DNA of 64,000 nt from an uncultured Pseudomonadales bacterium (GTDB lineage Bacteria; Pseudomonadota; Gammaproteobacteria; Pseudomonadales; Balneatricaceae). The translations under genes and the position numbers were made by a program. Position 1 is the stretch's first letter. Each line of letters opens with the position of its first letter. The DNA lies in the NCBI GenBank assembly GCA_937773555.1, contig CALJVT010000004.1, forward strand, positions 186,001 through 250,000. Reading direction: 5' to 3'. The notes under the pieces are model-generated. The model searched no databases and was not told the origin of the DNA. It saw nothing but the letters and a program-made list of their open reading frames with translations. This document shows, one piece after another, positions 10,214 to 20,985 of this stretch.

Positions 10214-10825
10214 TTAAAGTTGGATGCCAGAGAAAGACATAAAACCAAGTGACATTAAACCTACAGTCACAAAGGTAATGCCCAGCCCACGCAAACCTGC
10301 GGGTACGTCTGAGTACTTTAGTTTTTCACGAATACCTGCAAGAGTCGCTATAGCTAATGCCCAGCCAACACCTGCACCCATGCCGTAAACCACTGATTCT
10401 CCGAAGTTATAATCCCGCTCAACCATGAACAGTGCGGCACCCATGATGGCGCAGTTAACTGTGATCAAAGGTAGGAACACACCCAAGGCGTTGTACAATG
10501 CTGGCATGTATTTGTCGAGCAACATTTCCATAATTTGTACGATGGCAGCAATAACACCAATGTAAGAAATTAAACCTAAGAAGCTTAGATTCACTTCTGG
10601 CAAGCCTGCCCATGCAAGGGCCCCATCAGCTAACAAATAGGTGTAGATAAGGTTGTTGACTGGCACGGTGATGGTGAGAACAGCAATTACTGCAATACCA
10701 AGGCCAATAGCTGTTTTAACTTTCTTAGAAATAGCCAAGAAAGTACACATGCCCAAAAAGAATGCCAAGGCCATGTTCTCTACGAACACAGCTTTAACAA
10801 ATAGGCTTAAATAATCTTCAATCAT
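10214..10825 (-). CDS. nqrE: Na+-NQR subunit E
   Basis: Polytopic membrane subunit of 203 residues with six predicted helices. It starts [31 protein letters not shown], highly typical of NqrE. NqrD and NqrE are inverted-topology homologues that coordinate an iron centre midway in the membrane; a conserved cysteine lies in [10 protein letters not shown] and another in [11 protein letters not shown]. It lies 11 bases after nqrD. Confidence 0.97.
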   Translation of the reverse strand: MIEDYLSLFVKAVFVENMALAFFLGMCTFLAISKKVKTAIGLGIAVIAVLTITVPVNNLIYTYLLADGALAWAGLPEVNLSFLGLISYIGVIAAIVQIMEMLLDKYMPALYNALGVFLPLITVNCAIMGAALFMVERDYNFGESVVYGMGAGVGWALAIATLAGIREKLKYSDVPAGLRGLGITFVTVGLMSLGFMSFSGIQL

Positions 10826-10836
10826 TGTTTCAGATC

Positions 10837-11484
10837 CTATTTAGTGTGCGAGGCAATTTTGTATTCTGCTGGTTCAACCTGATCAATCTTCGCATTACGA
10901 AGTAACCAAATAAAACCGCCAATCACAAAGAACGCACTTGGCGGCAGCAGCATGAGGCCGTTGGAGTAGTACCAGCCACCATTGGTTACCAATGGTAGAA
11001 TTTCAAAACCAAATAAACTACCAGAGCCAGTCAGTTCTCGCACTGTAGCCACAAACAACAATACAATTGAGTAACCTAACCCGTTACCTATGCCATCAAA
11101 GAAAGATGGAATCGGCGGGTTTTGCATAGCAAATGCTTCTGCGCGCCCCATAACAATACAGTTAGTGATAATTAAACCAACAAATACCGAAAGCTGCTTA
11201 CTCACTTCATAGGCGTATGCCTTGAGCACCTGGTCTACTACAATAACTAAGGACGCGATTATAATCATCTGTACGATAATACGGATGCTGCTAGGCACTT
11301 GGTTACGGATTAAAGCAATAAAGAAGTTAGAGAACGCAGTTACAACAGTCAGTGCAATACACATAACAATAGTAACATTCAAACTACTAGTTACTGCTAG
11401 CGCAGAACATACACCCAAAATTTGCAAGGCAATGGGGTTGTTAGTAAAGATTGGTCCTAACAAAATTTCTCTTGTCTTCGACAT
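10837..11484 (-). CDS. nqrD: Na+-NQR subunit D
   Basis: A 215-residue six-helix membrane subunit. It begins with the family's [24 protein letters not shown], and the second cysteine-bearing helix reads [17 protein letters not shown], the pattern mirrored in NqrE. It lies two bases after the nqrC stop, so it is translationally linked. Confidence 0.97.
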   Translation of the reverse strand: MSKTREILLGPIFTNNPIALQILGVCSALAVTSSLNVTIVMCIALTVVTAFSNFFIALIRNQVPSSIRIIVQMIIIASLVIVVDQVLKAYAYEVSKQLSVFVGLIITNCIVMGRAEAFAMQNPPIPSFFDGIGNGLGYSIVLLFVATVRELTGSGSLFGFEILPLVTNGGWYYSNGLMLLPPSAFFVIGGFIWLLRNAKIDQVEPAEYKIASHTK

Positions 11485-11486
11485 GA

Positions 11487-12257
11487 TTATGCCTCCCCTG
11501 CTTTAAGCTTAGATAAGAAAGGTGCAAAGCCATTTTCGCCCAACCAGAATTTAACTAAGTTAGTTACGCCGTTACTCGTTAGAGTAGCACCCGCTAGGCC
11601 GTCTACTTTATACAAATCACTCGCTGCAGCCTTTCCCTTGATTAAACCAATGGCCGGCGTATAAGAATCGTCAGCGTAGACTTTCTTGCCAGGCCACAAG
11701 GCTTTCCATTTAGGGTTGTCTATTTCACCGCCTAACCCTGGTGTTTCAGCATGCTCATAAAAGCCTAAGCCAGCAACGGTGTTTAAATCACTTTCTAGGG
11801 CAATGAAGCCATAAAGCGTAGACCATAAACCATACCCGTGGATAGGCAAAATGATGCGTTCGATACCCTGCTCACCTTCGACCAAATAAACAGTGCTATA
11901 TAATGACTGCTTACGAATGCTGGCAATATCTTGCTCACGAGTTAACGCGCGAGCTTTTGAGGGGTCTTTAGCGGCTTTACGCATGTTATATGACATTACA
12001 TCTTCGTCAGTACTAAATTCGCCTGTGCGCATATCAACTAACTTAGGTGTGATGGTTGCAAAAGCTGTTTCTAGATCACCATTAACTACTTCAATACCTG
12101 CAGCAGCCAAAATGTTCATTTTCTTTTCGTTGACCGCATTTTCTTGCTGCTTGCCTCGCAACATAACAGCCGCAGCCGAAACAATCACAGAACAAACCAC
12201 ACAAAGAACCAAAGCCACTATCACAGTGCGTGATACAGAATCTTTTGAATTAGACAT
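11487..12257 (-). CDS. nqrC: Na+-NQR subunit C (covalent FMN)
   Basis: A 256-residue subunit with one N-terminal membrane helix (about 12-35) and a periplasmic FMN-binding domain. The flavinylation site appears as [12 protein letters not shown] near residue 222, where ApbE esterifies FMN to threonine. The motif [32 protein letters not shown] is characteristic. Its start overlaps the nqrB end by eight bases. Confidence 0.97.
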   Translation of the reverse strand: MSNSKDSVSRTVIVALVLCVVCSVIVSAAAVMLRGKQQENAVNEKKMNILAAAGIEVVNGDLETAFATITPKLVDMRTGEFSTDEDVMSYNMRKAAKDPSKARALTREQDIASIRKQSLYSTVYLVEGEQGIERIILPIHGYGLWSTLYGFIALESDLNTVAGLGFYEHAETPGLGGEIDNPKWKALWPGKKVYADDSYTPAIGLIKGKAAASDLYKVDGLAGATLTSNGVTNLVKFWLGENGFAPFLSKLKAGEA

Positions 12258-13464
12258 TACGTGCTACCCTCCGCTTAATATTTGCTTCGGTGACATAGTA
12301 GTCAATCAAAGGCGCAAATAAGTTGGCAAACAAAATGGCCAACATTATACCTTCAGGGAAAGCTGGGTTAAGTACTCGAATTAACACCACCATGACACCG
12401 ATTAACATACCAAAGTACCACTTACCAGTGTGGGTCATGGACGAAGACACAGGGTCCGTGGCCATGAAGATCATACCAAAAGCAAAACCGCCCACAACTA
12501 AGTGCCAGTAAAATGGTAAAGCAAATAGTGGATTAGTATCAGAGCCAATAAAGTTAAGCAGTGAACTCATTGCAATCATACCTACCATAACACCAGCAAC
12601 AATACGCCAGGCAGCAATACGAGTCCAAAGAAGCACTGCACCACCAGCAAAAATAGCTAATGTTGACACTTCACCTACAGAGCCTTGAATATTGCCAATA
12701 AAGGCATCTGCCCAAGTAATGCCAGCATCTGCTAAGGCTGCAACTCCACCCATGTTAGCTAGGCCTAGTGCCGTTGCACCAGAGAAGCCATCAACTGCAG
12801 TCCACACAGCATCACCAGACATTTGTGCTGGGTAGGCAAAGTATAAGAACGCACGCCCCGTGAGAGCTGGGTTCAAGAAGTTCATTCCCGTACCACCAAA
12901 TACTTCCTTACCCACAACAATACCAAAGGTAATACCTAGAGCAGCCTGCCATAAGGGAATGTCAGGTGGCAGGATTAAGGCAAATAGCACAGATGTAACG
13001 AAGAAGCCTTCATTTATTTCATGGCCTCGTACAGAGGCAAATAAAACCTCCCAGAAACCACCAACCACAAACACAACCAAATACACCGGAAGCCAATATG
13101 AGGCACCCAGCATCATGTTATCCCACACACTTGCTGCATCAAAACCAGCAGTAGCAGCAACAAAGCTGCCTCGCCAGCCCTCAGCTTGAGCAATGCCCAT
13201 AGATTCCATAGCAGTATTAGCTTGAAAACCTAAGTTGTACATGCCAAAAAACATGGCTGGAAACGTACACAACCAAACGGTGATCATCATACGCTTGAGG
13301 TCTATACCATCACGGACGTGTGCACCACTTTTAGTGACATAACCTGGGGTGTAAAAAATAGTGTCTGCCGCTTCATACAAAGCATAAAACTTTTCGTACC
13401 TACCACCTTTGTGGAAGTGGGGCTCCATGGAATCTAAAATGCTGCGTAAACTCATGTTTAGCAC
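12250..13464 (-). CDS. nqrB: Na+-NQR subunit B (Na+ channel, covalent FMN)
   Basis: NqrB forms the sodium-translocating channel and carries riboflavin and a covalent FMN. The 404-residue polytopic protein has the flavinylation site [13 protein letters not shown] (threonine near residue 223) and the conserved [23 protein letters not shown]. It is slightly shorter than the Vibrio subunit (415). It overlaps the nqrA stop by seven bases. Confidence 0.97.
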   Translation of the reverse strand: MLNMSLRSILDSMEPHFHKGGRYEKFYALYEAADTIFYTPGYVTKSGAHVRDGIDLKRMMITVWLCTFPAMFFGMYNLGFQANTAMESMGIAQAEGWRGSFVAATAGFDAASVWDNMMLGASYWLPVYLVVFVVGGFWEVLFASVRGHEINEGFFVTSVLFALILPPDIPLWQAALGITFGIVVGKEVFGGTGMNFLNPALTGRAFLYFAYPAQMSGDAVWTAVDGFSGATALGLANMGGVAALADAGITWADAFIGNIQGSVGEVSTLAIFAGGAVLLWTRIAAWRIVAGVMVGMIAMSSLLNFIGSDTNPLFALPFYWHLVVGGFAFGMIFMATDPVSSSMTHTGKWYFGMLIGVMVVLIRVLNPAFPEGIMLAILFANLFAPLIDYYVTEANIKRRVARNV

Positions 13465-14801
13465 TCCTTCTCTATACGCGTTAACACGTCACGCAATATA
13501 GTGCCGTATTCGTATTTGCCAGCGCAGGTATAGGTCATTAACGCTAGGTCAGCCTCTTCTAACTCCAAGCAACCAAGTTCTTGTGCGTTAACAATGTCAC
13601 CCACCACCAAACTACGAAGTAGCTGTGTAGGAAGAATATCCAAAGGCATTAGGCGCTCAAATGTGCCAACAGGCACCATGGAACGCTGTGAGCCATTGGT
13701 GGAGGTATTAAGGGACACTTTTTTGACGCGGTTTAGTGACGATAAAAATATATTTAGCATAGAATGCTTTTTGCTTCCGGTTGACAACCAACCCATAAAT
13801 TCACGCTTCTTGCCTTCTTCGAGCACCGTAATTTGATTATTGTATCGACCTAAAAACGCTGTCGTACCATAGGCTGTATTACCACCAAGTACAGAACCAG
13901 AAATAATTCGATTCTCAAATTCTCCCTGTTTAGTTTCACCAGCTAAAAGCTGAGTAGTAGAAGCACCTAACCGCGTTCGGACTAAGCGTGGGTTAGTGAC
14001 CATTGGGCCAGCCAAAGCAACAACTCGCTCTGTAGGCAGTTTGCCTGTAGCAAATAGTTGTGCAAAAGCGATTACATCTTGATAACCCACCACCCAAACT
14101 GTTTTAGTAGCACTTACAGGGTCCAGCATGTGGATATGCGTAGAAGCTAAACCTGCAGGGTGTACACCTTCAAAACGTTCAATTTGGGTACCAGACACCT
14201 GAGGTACGGTCGTGTTAGCTGCAGCACAAACAAATACTGGGCCGTCAGTTAGCTTTGTTAGTAATTGTAAACCTTGTGCAAAAGCGTCCTGCTGGGCAGC
14301 AATAATAAGTGCAGGGTCAGCCGCTAGCGGATGCGTGTCGATGGCTGTAACAAAAATAGAACGCGGTTTGCTATCAATAGCAGGGACCTTACTAAATGGG
14401 CGCGTGCGCAGCGCACACCACAATCCAGAAGCTTGTAAATTTTCAGCTACCTGTTCAGGCGATAATTTAGCCAAGTCACTGGCCGCACATTTGGAAAACT
14501 CAACAGCAGCATCACCGTCAATGTCTATTACAACAGATTGCAGCACGCGCTGTGCGCCACGGTTAATTGCACTCACTATGCCCGCAGCAGGAGCTGTAAA
14601 ATTCAACCCTGCAGTTTTTTTATCAGAAAATAAAACTTGCCCGAGCTTCACTCGATCACCTACTCTGACTAACATTGTAGGCTTCATGCCTACATAGTCA
14701 GCACCGATCACAGCCACTTGGTTTACCGCTGCGGCATCATCGATGCTTTGCTGCGGCGCACCAGACAATGGCAGATCCAGACCGCGTCTGATCTTGATCA
14801 T
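13458..14801 (-). CDS. nqrA: Na+-NQR subunit A
   Basis: First gene of the operon, encoding the soluble 447-residue subunit associated with quinone reactivity. Typical features are the N-terminal [18 protein letters not shown] and the RnfC-like barrel sequence [43 protein letters not shown] closes the protein. All genes from here to nqrM are on the minus strand with gaps of at most 25 bases, so they form one transcript. Confidence 0.97.
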   Translation of the reverse strand: MIKIRRGLDLPLSGAPQQSIDDAAAVNQVAVIGADYVGMKPTMLVRVGDRVKLGQVLFSDKKTAGLNFTAPAAGIVSAINRGAQRVLQSVVIDIDGDAAVEFSKCAASDLAKLSPEQVAENLQASGLWCALRTRPFSKVPAIDSKPRSIFVTAIDTHPLAADPALIIAAQQDAFAQGLQLLTKLTDGPVFVCAAANTTVPQVSGTQIERFEGVHPAGLASTHIHMLDPVSATKTVWVVGYQDVIAFAQLFATGKLPTERVVALAGPMVTNPRLVRTRLGASTTQLLAGETKQGEFENRIISGSVLGGNTAYGTTAFLGRYNNQITVLEEGKKREFMGWLSTGSKKHSMLNIFLSSLNRVKKVSLNTSTNGSQRSMVPVGTFERLMPLDILPTQLLRSLVVGDIVNAQELGCLELEEADLALMTYTCAGKYEYGTILRDVLTRIEKEC

Positions 14802-14894
14802 AAGTCGTACCCAATTGAGAGTTATTGGATGGCTTTAGCGATTGTTGCGAAGCATAAGCGCCGCGTCACTAAAACCCATAAAAAAAGCGTGGCT

Positions 14895-14923
14895 ATTATA
14901 TGAAAATTTTCACAATTTTTCCA
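14895..14923 (-). promoter_or_regulatory. probable promoter of the nqr operon
   Basis: On the minus strand a perfect TATAAT (14900-14895) lies about 95 bases before the nqrA start. Seventeen bases further up is only a weak -35 (TGGAAA). The -10 is convincing; the -35 is not, so an activator or an extended element may help. Confidence 0.4.
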
Positions 14924-14936
14924 GCGTTATAACTAG

Positions 14937-14960
14937 AAAGGCCACCCTAAGGTAGCCTTT
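14937..14960 (-). terminator. terminator of gap
   Basis: Ten-base arms AAAGGCTACC and GGTGGCCTTT flank a 4-base loop on the minus strand. One pair is a U.G wobble there but a mismatch on the plus strand, so the structure suits the minus transcript coming from gap. The T-run is short. Confidence 0.6.
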
Positions 14961-15033
14961 CTTCAAATTGTATTAATACCTTTACTGTAAACCGACCTAC
15001 CACGCCAAACAAAGGCGTCACATAAGCTGCAAT

Positions 15034-16470
15034 TTAGCCTTCAACTGGGAACGCTGGCAATGCAGTATTAGTAACATGTTGCAGCATGCGAATCACCTGG
15101 CAAGAATAGCCAAACTCGTTGTCGTACCACACATAAACCACACAGTTCTTCTTGCCTGTAGCAACCGTCGCCAAGCCGTCAATTACGCCAGCAGCACGAG
15201 ATCCAACAAAATCACTAGACACAGCTTCTGGCGAGTCTGTGTAGTCAATTTGCTTTTGTAAGTCAGAATGCAAAGCCATATGACGCAAGTAATCATTTAA
15301 CTCATCACGTTCCACTTCTGAGTTAAGGTTAAGATTAAGAATCGCCATAGATACATTAGGTGTTGGCACCCGAATGGCGTTACCTGTTAGTTTACCTTCT
15401 AACTCAGGCAACGCTTTCGATACAGCCTTAGCTGCGCCAGTCTCCGTGATCACCATATTAAGGCCCGCCGCACGACCACGACGATCACCTTTGTGATAGT
15501 TATCAATCAAATTCTGATCGTTTGTGTAGGCGTGGACTGTTTCAACATGACCATTATCTACACCATACTTGTCATTCAGTGCCTTCAATATTGGTGTAAT
15601 GGCATTGGTGGTGCAAGAAGCCGCAGACAAAATAGTATCGGTGTCGACAATGTCTTTTTGGTTAACACCCATAACAATGTTCTTAATACCCTTGCCTGGC
15701 GCAGTAAGCATCACCTTAGAAACACCATTAGCACGCAAATGCAGAGACAAACCATCTTCGTCACGCCACTTGCCGGTGTTGTCAATTACAACAGCATTAC
15801 TGATACCGTAATCGGTGTAATCTATAGTGTCGGGTGAGCTAGAGTAAATGACCTTAATAACGTTACCATTAGCGATCAAAGTGTTTTGTTCTTCGTCTAC
15901 CGTGATCGTGCCTTGGAACGTGCCATGCACTGAATCTCTTCGCAACAAGCTAGCACGTTTAGCTAAATCATTATCTCCACCTTTACGCACCACGATAGCC
16001 CGCAAACGCAAACTTTGACCACCACCCGTTTTTTCAATCAACAAACGAGCTAGCAAACGGCCAATACGGCCAAAACCATAAAGCACAACATCTGCCTGTG
16101 TTTTTGCACTGTCTTTATTTACCGCACCCGTTAAGGCAGAAGCAACATAGCTATGTAAACTTTGGCCTTCACCATGGTCACGAAAGCCTTTAGCCAACTT
16201 ACCAATGTCTACATGAACATTAGACAATGCCAAGCTCTGCAACACTTCAACCACTGGGAAAGTTTCATGGACAGATAATGTGGTGTGCTCTAGCATGCGA
16301 GCTGCACGGTGGGACTTAAGAATGCTAATGACAGAACGATTAACAACTAAACGGCCAAATACAGAAACCTCTACATTATTTTCGCGATAGATCTTACCAA
16401 TTAAGGGGATCATGGCTTCGGCTAACGCTTCACGTTCTTTCCAGTCTGAAAACACTTGTTCTTGGCTCAC
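15034..16470 (-). CDS. gap: long-form glyceraldehyde-3-phosphate dehydrogenase
   Basis: Glycolytic/gluconeogenic dehydrogenase of the GAPDH family. The Rossmann motif YGFGRIGRLL is at about residues 131-140 and the catalytic cysteine is Cys286 in SAASCTTN, with the conserved HAYTNDQ following. The protein has 478 residues instead of about 335 because of a roughly 125-residue N-terminal extension. Similar long forms occur in Pseudomonas (the copy beside mfd) and relatives. Start ATG is preceded by AAAAAAGGGACTC, a reasonable ribosome site. It is divergent from mfd with its own promoter and a palindromic operator. Confidence 0.93.
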   Translation of the reverse strand: MSQEQVFSDWKEREALAEAMIPLIGKIYRENNVEVSVFGRLVVNRSVISILKSHRAARMLEHTTLSVHETFPVVEVLQSLALSNVHVDIGKLAKGFRDHGEGQSLHSYVASALTGAVNKDSAKTQADVVLYGFGRIGRLLARLLIEKTGGGQSLRLRAIVVRKGGDNDLAKRASLLRRDSVHGTFQGTITVDEEQNTLIANGNVIKVIYSSSPDTIDYTDYGISNAVVIDNTGKWRDEDGLSLHLRANGVSKVMLTAPGKGIKNIVMGVNQKDIVDTDTILSAASCTTNAITPILKALNDKYGVDNGHVETVHAYTNDQNLIDNYHKGDRRGRAAGLNMVITETGAAKAVSKALPELEGKLTGNAIRVPTPNVSMAILNLNLNSEVERDELNDYLRHMALHSDLQKQIDYTDSPEAVSSDFVGSRAAGVIDGLATVATGKKNCVVYVWYDNEFGYSCQVIRMLQHVTNTALPAFPVEG

Positions 16471-16556
16471 AATGAGTCCCTTTTTTCACCGTATAAAAAC
16501 GGCTTGGTTGCGGTTCAGGTGTTTAACCTTTTTAATACCCATCTTTGGGAGCGAAT

Positions 16557-16585
16557 ATTATCGTGGAAATAGCCAAATTTGGCAA
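16557..16585 (-). promoter_or_regulatory. gap promoter
   Basis: Minus strand TTGCCA (16585-16580), a 17-base spacer and GATAAT (16562-16557) form a good sigma-70 promoter about 90 bases before the gap ATG. The spacer and -35 are overlapped by a perfect palindrome, implying regulation. Confidence 0.6.
16572..16583. promoter_or_regulatory. palindromic operator over the gap promoter
   Basis: GCCAAATTTGGC is a perfect 12-base palindrome covering most of the -35 hexamer and the adjoining spacer of the gap promoter. A further TTTGGCC half-site lies at 16592-16598, eight bases beyond. The position suits a repressor. I do not recognise the cognate regulator; it does not look like the HexR consensus. 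Confidence 0.5.
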
Positions 16586-16753
16586 ACTTAGTTTGGCCTA
16601 TAGTCAACATAATTTAAGCGAATTTAAATATTTATTACCCAACAACTAAAGGTTGTATAAGGTGAAACTGGATCCATATAGATCTACAATCATGTGCTTT
16701 GAATAATCTAGCCGCACGCGGCCACCCGCCTACTACAAAGGAACCCATTACTC

Positions 16754-19700
16754 GTGTTATTGGAAACCTCGTTTTTACCCACTAAATTCGGCCATAAATC
16801 CAATTGGGGACAAACCCATGGAGCCACTTCTGCCCTTGCCATATCTGAAGCTGCACAAGCCCATCAAGGACCCGTTTTAGCACTGGTAAAGGATACTGAT
16901 TCTGCCTTGAAATTGAGTGCCGAACTCAACTTCTTTCTCACCAATACGGGGCTTAATTGCTTAATGCTACCAGATTGGGAAATACTGCCCTATGACAGCT
17001 TTTCAGCACACCCAGACATCATTTCAGAACGCATTAGCACACTCAACCAAATTACTCACCTAAGCCAAGGTGTAGTCATTGTGCCTGTGGCTACCCTTTT
17101 ACATCGACTGCCCCCGATGAATTACTTGGCAGGCAACAGCTTTACATTAACGACTGGGCAAGAGTTGCCACAAACTCAATTTCGTCACCGTTTAGATCAA
17201 GCGGGATATCTACTCACAGAAACCGTATCCCAAGCCGGTGAATACGCCTTACGGGGCGGTTTGATTGATCTTTATCCCATGGGTAGTCATGCACCATTGC
17301 GCATTGAATTGTTTGATGATGAAATTGAGAGCCTGCGTTATTTTGATGCCGATAGCCAGCGCACCACAGCCTTAATTACGCAATTCAATTTACTACCTGC
17401 CCGCGAGTTCCCATTAACTGATGCCGCGATTAGCCACTTTAGGCAAAACTTCACCAGTCAATTTGATTTAGACCCTAAAGCCTGCCCTGTTTACCAGGAT
17501 GTAAGCCAAGGTTTTGCCCCTGCTGGTATTGAATACTACATCCCCCTCTTTTTTAACACTATGTCAACCTTATTGGACTATCTCCCAGCTTCTACCCTTG
17601 TAGTAAAACAAGGTGACATTGAAGCTCAAGCACTCCATTTCTGGCGCGACATTGAATCTCGTTACGAAGATTATGGCCATGACATAGAGCGCCCATTGCT
17701 TGCACCTAAGAAATTATTTTTGTTTACCGATGAGATGTTTTCTGGCCTGAAAAAGTTTCCTAACATCAATTTGCAAGAAGGCGCGTTTGTGGAGCCTGAA
17801 GCCAATAAAGGATTTTATAATTTAGGTGGTGCCCAACCGCCACAAGTTGCAATCAACAATCAGTTATCTAAGCCACTCATTGCATTACAAACAGTGTTAC
17901 AAGCTCAGCAACAAAGCGTATTGGTATGCGCTGAGTCAGCGGGTAGAAAAGAAGCATTACTGGATTTATTTAAGGGTTTACCTAAGGCCCCAGAGGATGT
18001 AGAAGACTGGCCTGAGTTTATTACCCAAAAGCCCCACTTTGCGATCTGTGTTGCGCCTTTAGAGCAGGGTTTAAACCTACCAGAACACAATCTTCTTGTG
18101 GTTTGTGAAGCCCAACTCTTTGGTCAAAAAGTGCTTCAGCGACGTCGCCGAGATAAAGCTACAGAGAATCCTAATACTGCTATTCACGATTTAGCCGAAC
18201 TAAGCATTGGTAACGCTGTAGTGCATCAGGACCATGGTGTAGGCCGCTACAATGGCCTGCAAACACTGAGTATAGATGGTCAAGATGCCGAGTTCTTAGT
18301 ACTACTATACGCCAATGAAGCTACCCTTTATGTCCCTGTTTCTGGCATTGAACTCTTATCCCGTTACTCTGGTGGTGAAAATGCACCTTTACATAAATTA
18401 GGTGGCGAACAATGGACTAAAGCGAAACGTAAGGCAGCAGAAAAAATTAAGGATACCGCCGCAGAATTGTTACATATTTATGCCCTGCGTGAGGCTCAAG
18501 ACGGGTATGCCTTTCCAAAACCTGATGAGAGCTATCAAGCCTTCTGCGATGCCTTTCCCTATGAAGAAACGCCCGATCAAGAACAGACGATTAAGGCTGT
18601 ATTGAGCGATATGATGGCTGACCAACCCATGGACAGGCTAGTGTGTGGTGATGTTGGTTTTGGCAAAACAGAAGTCGCCATGCGAGCAGCATTTATGGCG
18701 GTTAATGGTGGCAAACAAGTGGCTTTATTGGTGCCCACTACATTATTGGCACAGCAGCATTACGAAACCCTTAGAGACCGTTTTGCTAACTGGCCAGTCA
18801 ATGTATCAGTGATGTCTCGTTTCCAAACGAGCGCCGAACAAAACAAGGCCATAGCCCACGCAAAAGATGGCAAGTTAGACATTCTGGTAGGCACCCATAA
18901 AATATTACAAGGCAAGCTTAATTTTAAACGTTTAGGTTTGCTTATAATTGATGAAGAACACCGTTTTGGCGTACAACAAAAAGAGTCGTTCAAAAAATTC
19001 CGTTCTGAAGTGGATATATTAACCCTCACTGCTACACCTATTCCTAGAACATTAAATATGTCCATGGCAGGCATGCGTGACCTGTCCATTATTGCTACGC
19101 CTCCAGCGAGACGTATTTCCATAAAAACATTTGTGCGTCAAGATGATACAAAAATAGTAAAAGAGGCCATCTTGCGAGAGCTGCTTCGTGGTGGGCAGGT
19201 GTATTATCTGCACAACGAAGTAAAAACCATAGAAAACAGCGCCGAAAGGCTGCGTGAGTTAGTACCAGAGGCTCGGGTAAGTGTAGCTCATGGGCAAATG
19301 CGCGAGCGTAAACTCGAACAAGTGATGGGAGATTTTTATCACAAACGCTCCAACGTTTTGGTGTGTTCCACTATTATTGAAACTGGAATCGACATTCCTA
19401 CAGCAAACACCATCATTATTGAGCGTGCAGATAAGTTTGGTTTAGCCCAGCTGCATCAGTTACGGGGCCGTGTAGGTCGCTCCCATCACCAGGCTTATGC
19501 CTACTTAATGACCCCTCACCCAAAGCTGCTGAGCAAAGATGCAACCAAACGCCTAGAAGCCATAGAAGCTACCGCTGACCTAGGCGCAGGATTCACCCTA
19601 GCAAGCCACGATCTGGAAATACGCGGTGCAGGTGAGCTTTTGGGCGAAGAACAGAGTGGTCAAATGCAAGGCATTGGTTTTAGCTTATATATGGAAATGC

Positions 19701-20197
19701 TCAACCAAACTGTTGAAGCGATGAAAAAAGGTGAAACACTCAATTTAGATCAACCACTCACACGGGGCACAGAAGTTAACCTGCATCTACCGGCGCTGAT
19801 TCCAGAAAACTATTTACCCGATGTACATAATCGCTTAGTCATGTATCAACGCATTGCTAATGCTGAACATAATGCAGCATTGAAAGAGTTACAAGTGGAA
19901 ATGATAGACCGCTTTGGCTTACTGCCTGATCAAATAAAAAACCTTTTCCGTCAAAATCGTTTAAAGTTAAAAGCCAAAGCTATCGGTATTACTCGTATTG
20001 AAGCTTCCGCAGCTAATGGCCGCATGGAGTTTGGCAAAAACACCCAAATAGACCCAATGGTGCTGGTCAAGCTAGTACAAACTCAACCTCGAAGTTTTCG
20101 ACTTGAGGGCGGTACCAATTTGCGGTTTACTCTACCTATGGAAAAAACAGAAACACGCTTCCAACGTATGGAAGACCTAATTAAACTATTGAGCTAA
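16754..20197 (+). CDS. mfd: transcription-repair coupling factor Mfd
   Basis: Mfd displaces RNA polymerase stalled at DNA lesions and recruits UvrA. The 1147-residue protein has the N-terminal UvrB-like module (about 1-330), the RNA-polymerase-interacting domain around residue 480-560, and the RecG-like translocase with Walker A GDVGFGKTE. The DEEH box follows in LLIIDEEHRFGVQQKE, and motif VI in LRGRVGRSHHQAYAYL; the C-terminal D7 domain completes it. Start is GTG with AAGGAA upstream. A CsiV-type gene begins three bases after its stop. Confidence 0.97.
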   Translation: MLLETSFLPTKFGHKSNWGQTHGATSALAISEAAQAHQGPVLALVKDTDSALKLSAELNFFLTNTGLNCLMLPDWEILPYDSFSAHPDIISERISTLNQITHLSQGVVIVPVATLLHRLPPMNYLAGNSFTLTTGQELPQTQFRHRLDQAGYLLTETVSQAGEYALRGGLIDLYPMGSHAPLRIELFDDEIESLRYFDADSQRTTALITQFNLLPAREFPLTDAAISHFRQNFTSQFDLDPKACPVYQDVSQGFAPAGIEYYIPLFFNTMSTLLDYLPASTLVVKQGDIEAQALHFWRDIESRYEDYGHDIERPLLAPKKLFLFTDEMFSGLKKFPNINLQEGAFVEPEANKGFYNLGGAQPPQVAINNQLSKPLIALQTVLQAQQQSVLVCAESAGRKEALLDLFKGLPKAPEDVEDWPEFITQKPHFAICVAPLEQGLNLPEHNLLVVCEAQLFGQKVLQRRRRDKATENPNTAIHDLAELSIGNAVVHQDHGVGRYNGLQTLSIDGQDAEFLVLLYANEATLYVPVSGIELLSRYSGGENAPLHKLGGEQWTKAKRKAAEKIKDTAAELLHIYALREAQDGYAFPKPDESYQAFCDAFPYEETPDQEQTIKAVLSDMMADQPMDRLVCGDVGFGKTEVAMRAAFMAVNGGKQVALLVPTTLLAQQHYETLRDRFANWPVNVSVMSRFQTSAEQNKAIAHAKDGKLDILVGTHKILQGKLNFKRLGLLIIDEEHRFGVQQKESFKKFRSEVDILTLTATPIPRTLNMSMAGMRDLSIIATPPARRISIKTFVRQDDTKIVKEAILRELLRGGQVYYLHNEVKTIENSAERLRELVPEARVSVAHGQMRERKLEQVMGDFYHKRSNVLVCSTIIETGIDIPTANTIIIERADKFGLAQLHQLRGRVGRSHHQAYAYLMTPHPKLLSKDATKRLEAIEATADLGAGFTLASHDLEIRGAGELLGEEQSGQMQGIGFSLYMEMLNQTVEAMKKGETLNLDQPLTRGTEVNLHLPALIPENYLPDVHNRLVMYQRIANAEHNAALKELQVEMIDRFGLLPDQIKNLFRQNRLKLKAKAIGITRIEASAANGRMEFGKNTQIDPMVLVKLVQTQPRSFRLEGGTNLRFTLPMEKTETRFQRMEDLIKLLS

Positions 20198-20199
20198 CC

Positions 20200-20985
20200 A
20201 TGCAATTAAGATTTCTTTCACTTTGGCAGTTACTGGCTAGGTTTGTCGTGTTGTTATCAATACTACAACCAAGCTTAGCATTGGCAGCAAATGAGAAAGG
20301 TGAGACTTGGTATCAGGTAGAAATTATTGTTGCCCAAAGAACAGATCGAAGTACCACATTAGAAACTTTTCCCTTTCAGCCAGCCCCAATATCATGGCGT
20401 GGTGGTCGCACCCTCACCCCCTTTGATCCAGAAACAAGCAACCGCAATGAATTGGAGAATGTTGAATTTATAAACTTACCCTCAGACCTACGCATCCTCA
20501 ATAATGAAGCCCGCATGCTAGAAAATAATGCCGATTACAACCTTTTAGCGCATAAAAGCTGGCGCCAAATCATAAAGGGCAATAAAGCCATTAACTGGAT
20601 CGACATTAATGGCGGCTATGCTTGGGGCGGGCATCAGCAGCTAGAGGGTAGTTTGGGCTTCAGCAAAGGGCGTTTTTTACATGTCCATAGTGAATTACAT
20701 TTAAACCAATTCCCAAGCATTCAAAGTGCTAGCAGCCAACGTGCCAAACAAAGATTATTTAGCGCAGGGCAAAGTCTCGTGCCAATTGTAGAAACTCGCT
20801 ACAGCCTCATCCAAAGACGTAAGATGCGTAGCAAAGAATTACACTATATAGATCACCCTAAACTTGTACTACTGGTTAAAATAATACCTTTTACGCCAGC
20901 AGAACCTATTTTGGAAGAAGTAGAAGTGAAAGTGGAAGACGAGCCCACACTGGTAGACCTTACGGCGCCAAGCACCGTAGAGTAA
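20200..20985 (+). CDS. CsiV-family periplasmic protein
   Basis: A 261-residue protein with a signal peptide (about residues 1-29, cleaving near ALA-AN) and then the motif GETWYQVEIIVAQRT, the start of the CsiV domain. In Shewanella, CsiV is a peptidoglycan-binding protein. The remainder has IDINGGYAWGGHQQLEGSLGFSKGRFLHVHSELHL and ends in an acidic, low-complexity tail. The gene sits directly after mfd as in Pseudomonas-like genomes. Its last 26 bases overlap the convergent cyclotransferase gene. The precise role here is unknown. Confidence 0.82.
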   Translation: MQLRFLSLWQLLARFVVLLSILQPSLALAANEKGETWYQVEIIVAQRTDRSTTLETFPFQPAPISWRGGRTLTPFDPETSNRNELENVEFINLPSDLRILNNEARMLENNADYNLLAHKSWRQIIKGNKAINWIDINGGYAWGGHQQLEGSLGFSKGRFLHVHSELHLNQFPSIQSASSQRAKQRLFSAGQSLVPIVETRYSLIQRRKMRSKELHYIDHPKLVLLVKIIPFTPAEPILEEVEVKVEDEPTLVDLTAPSTVE

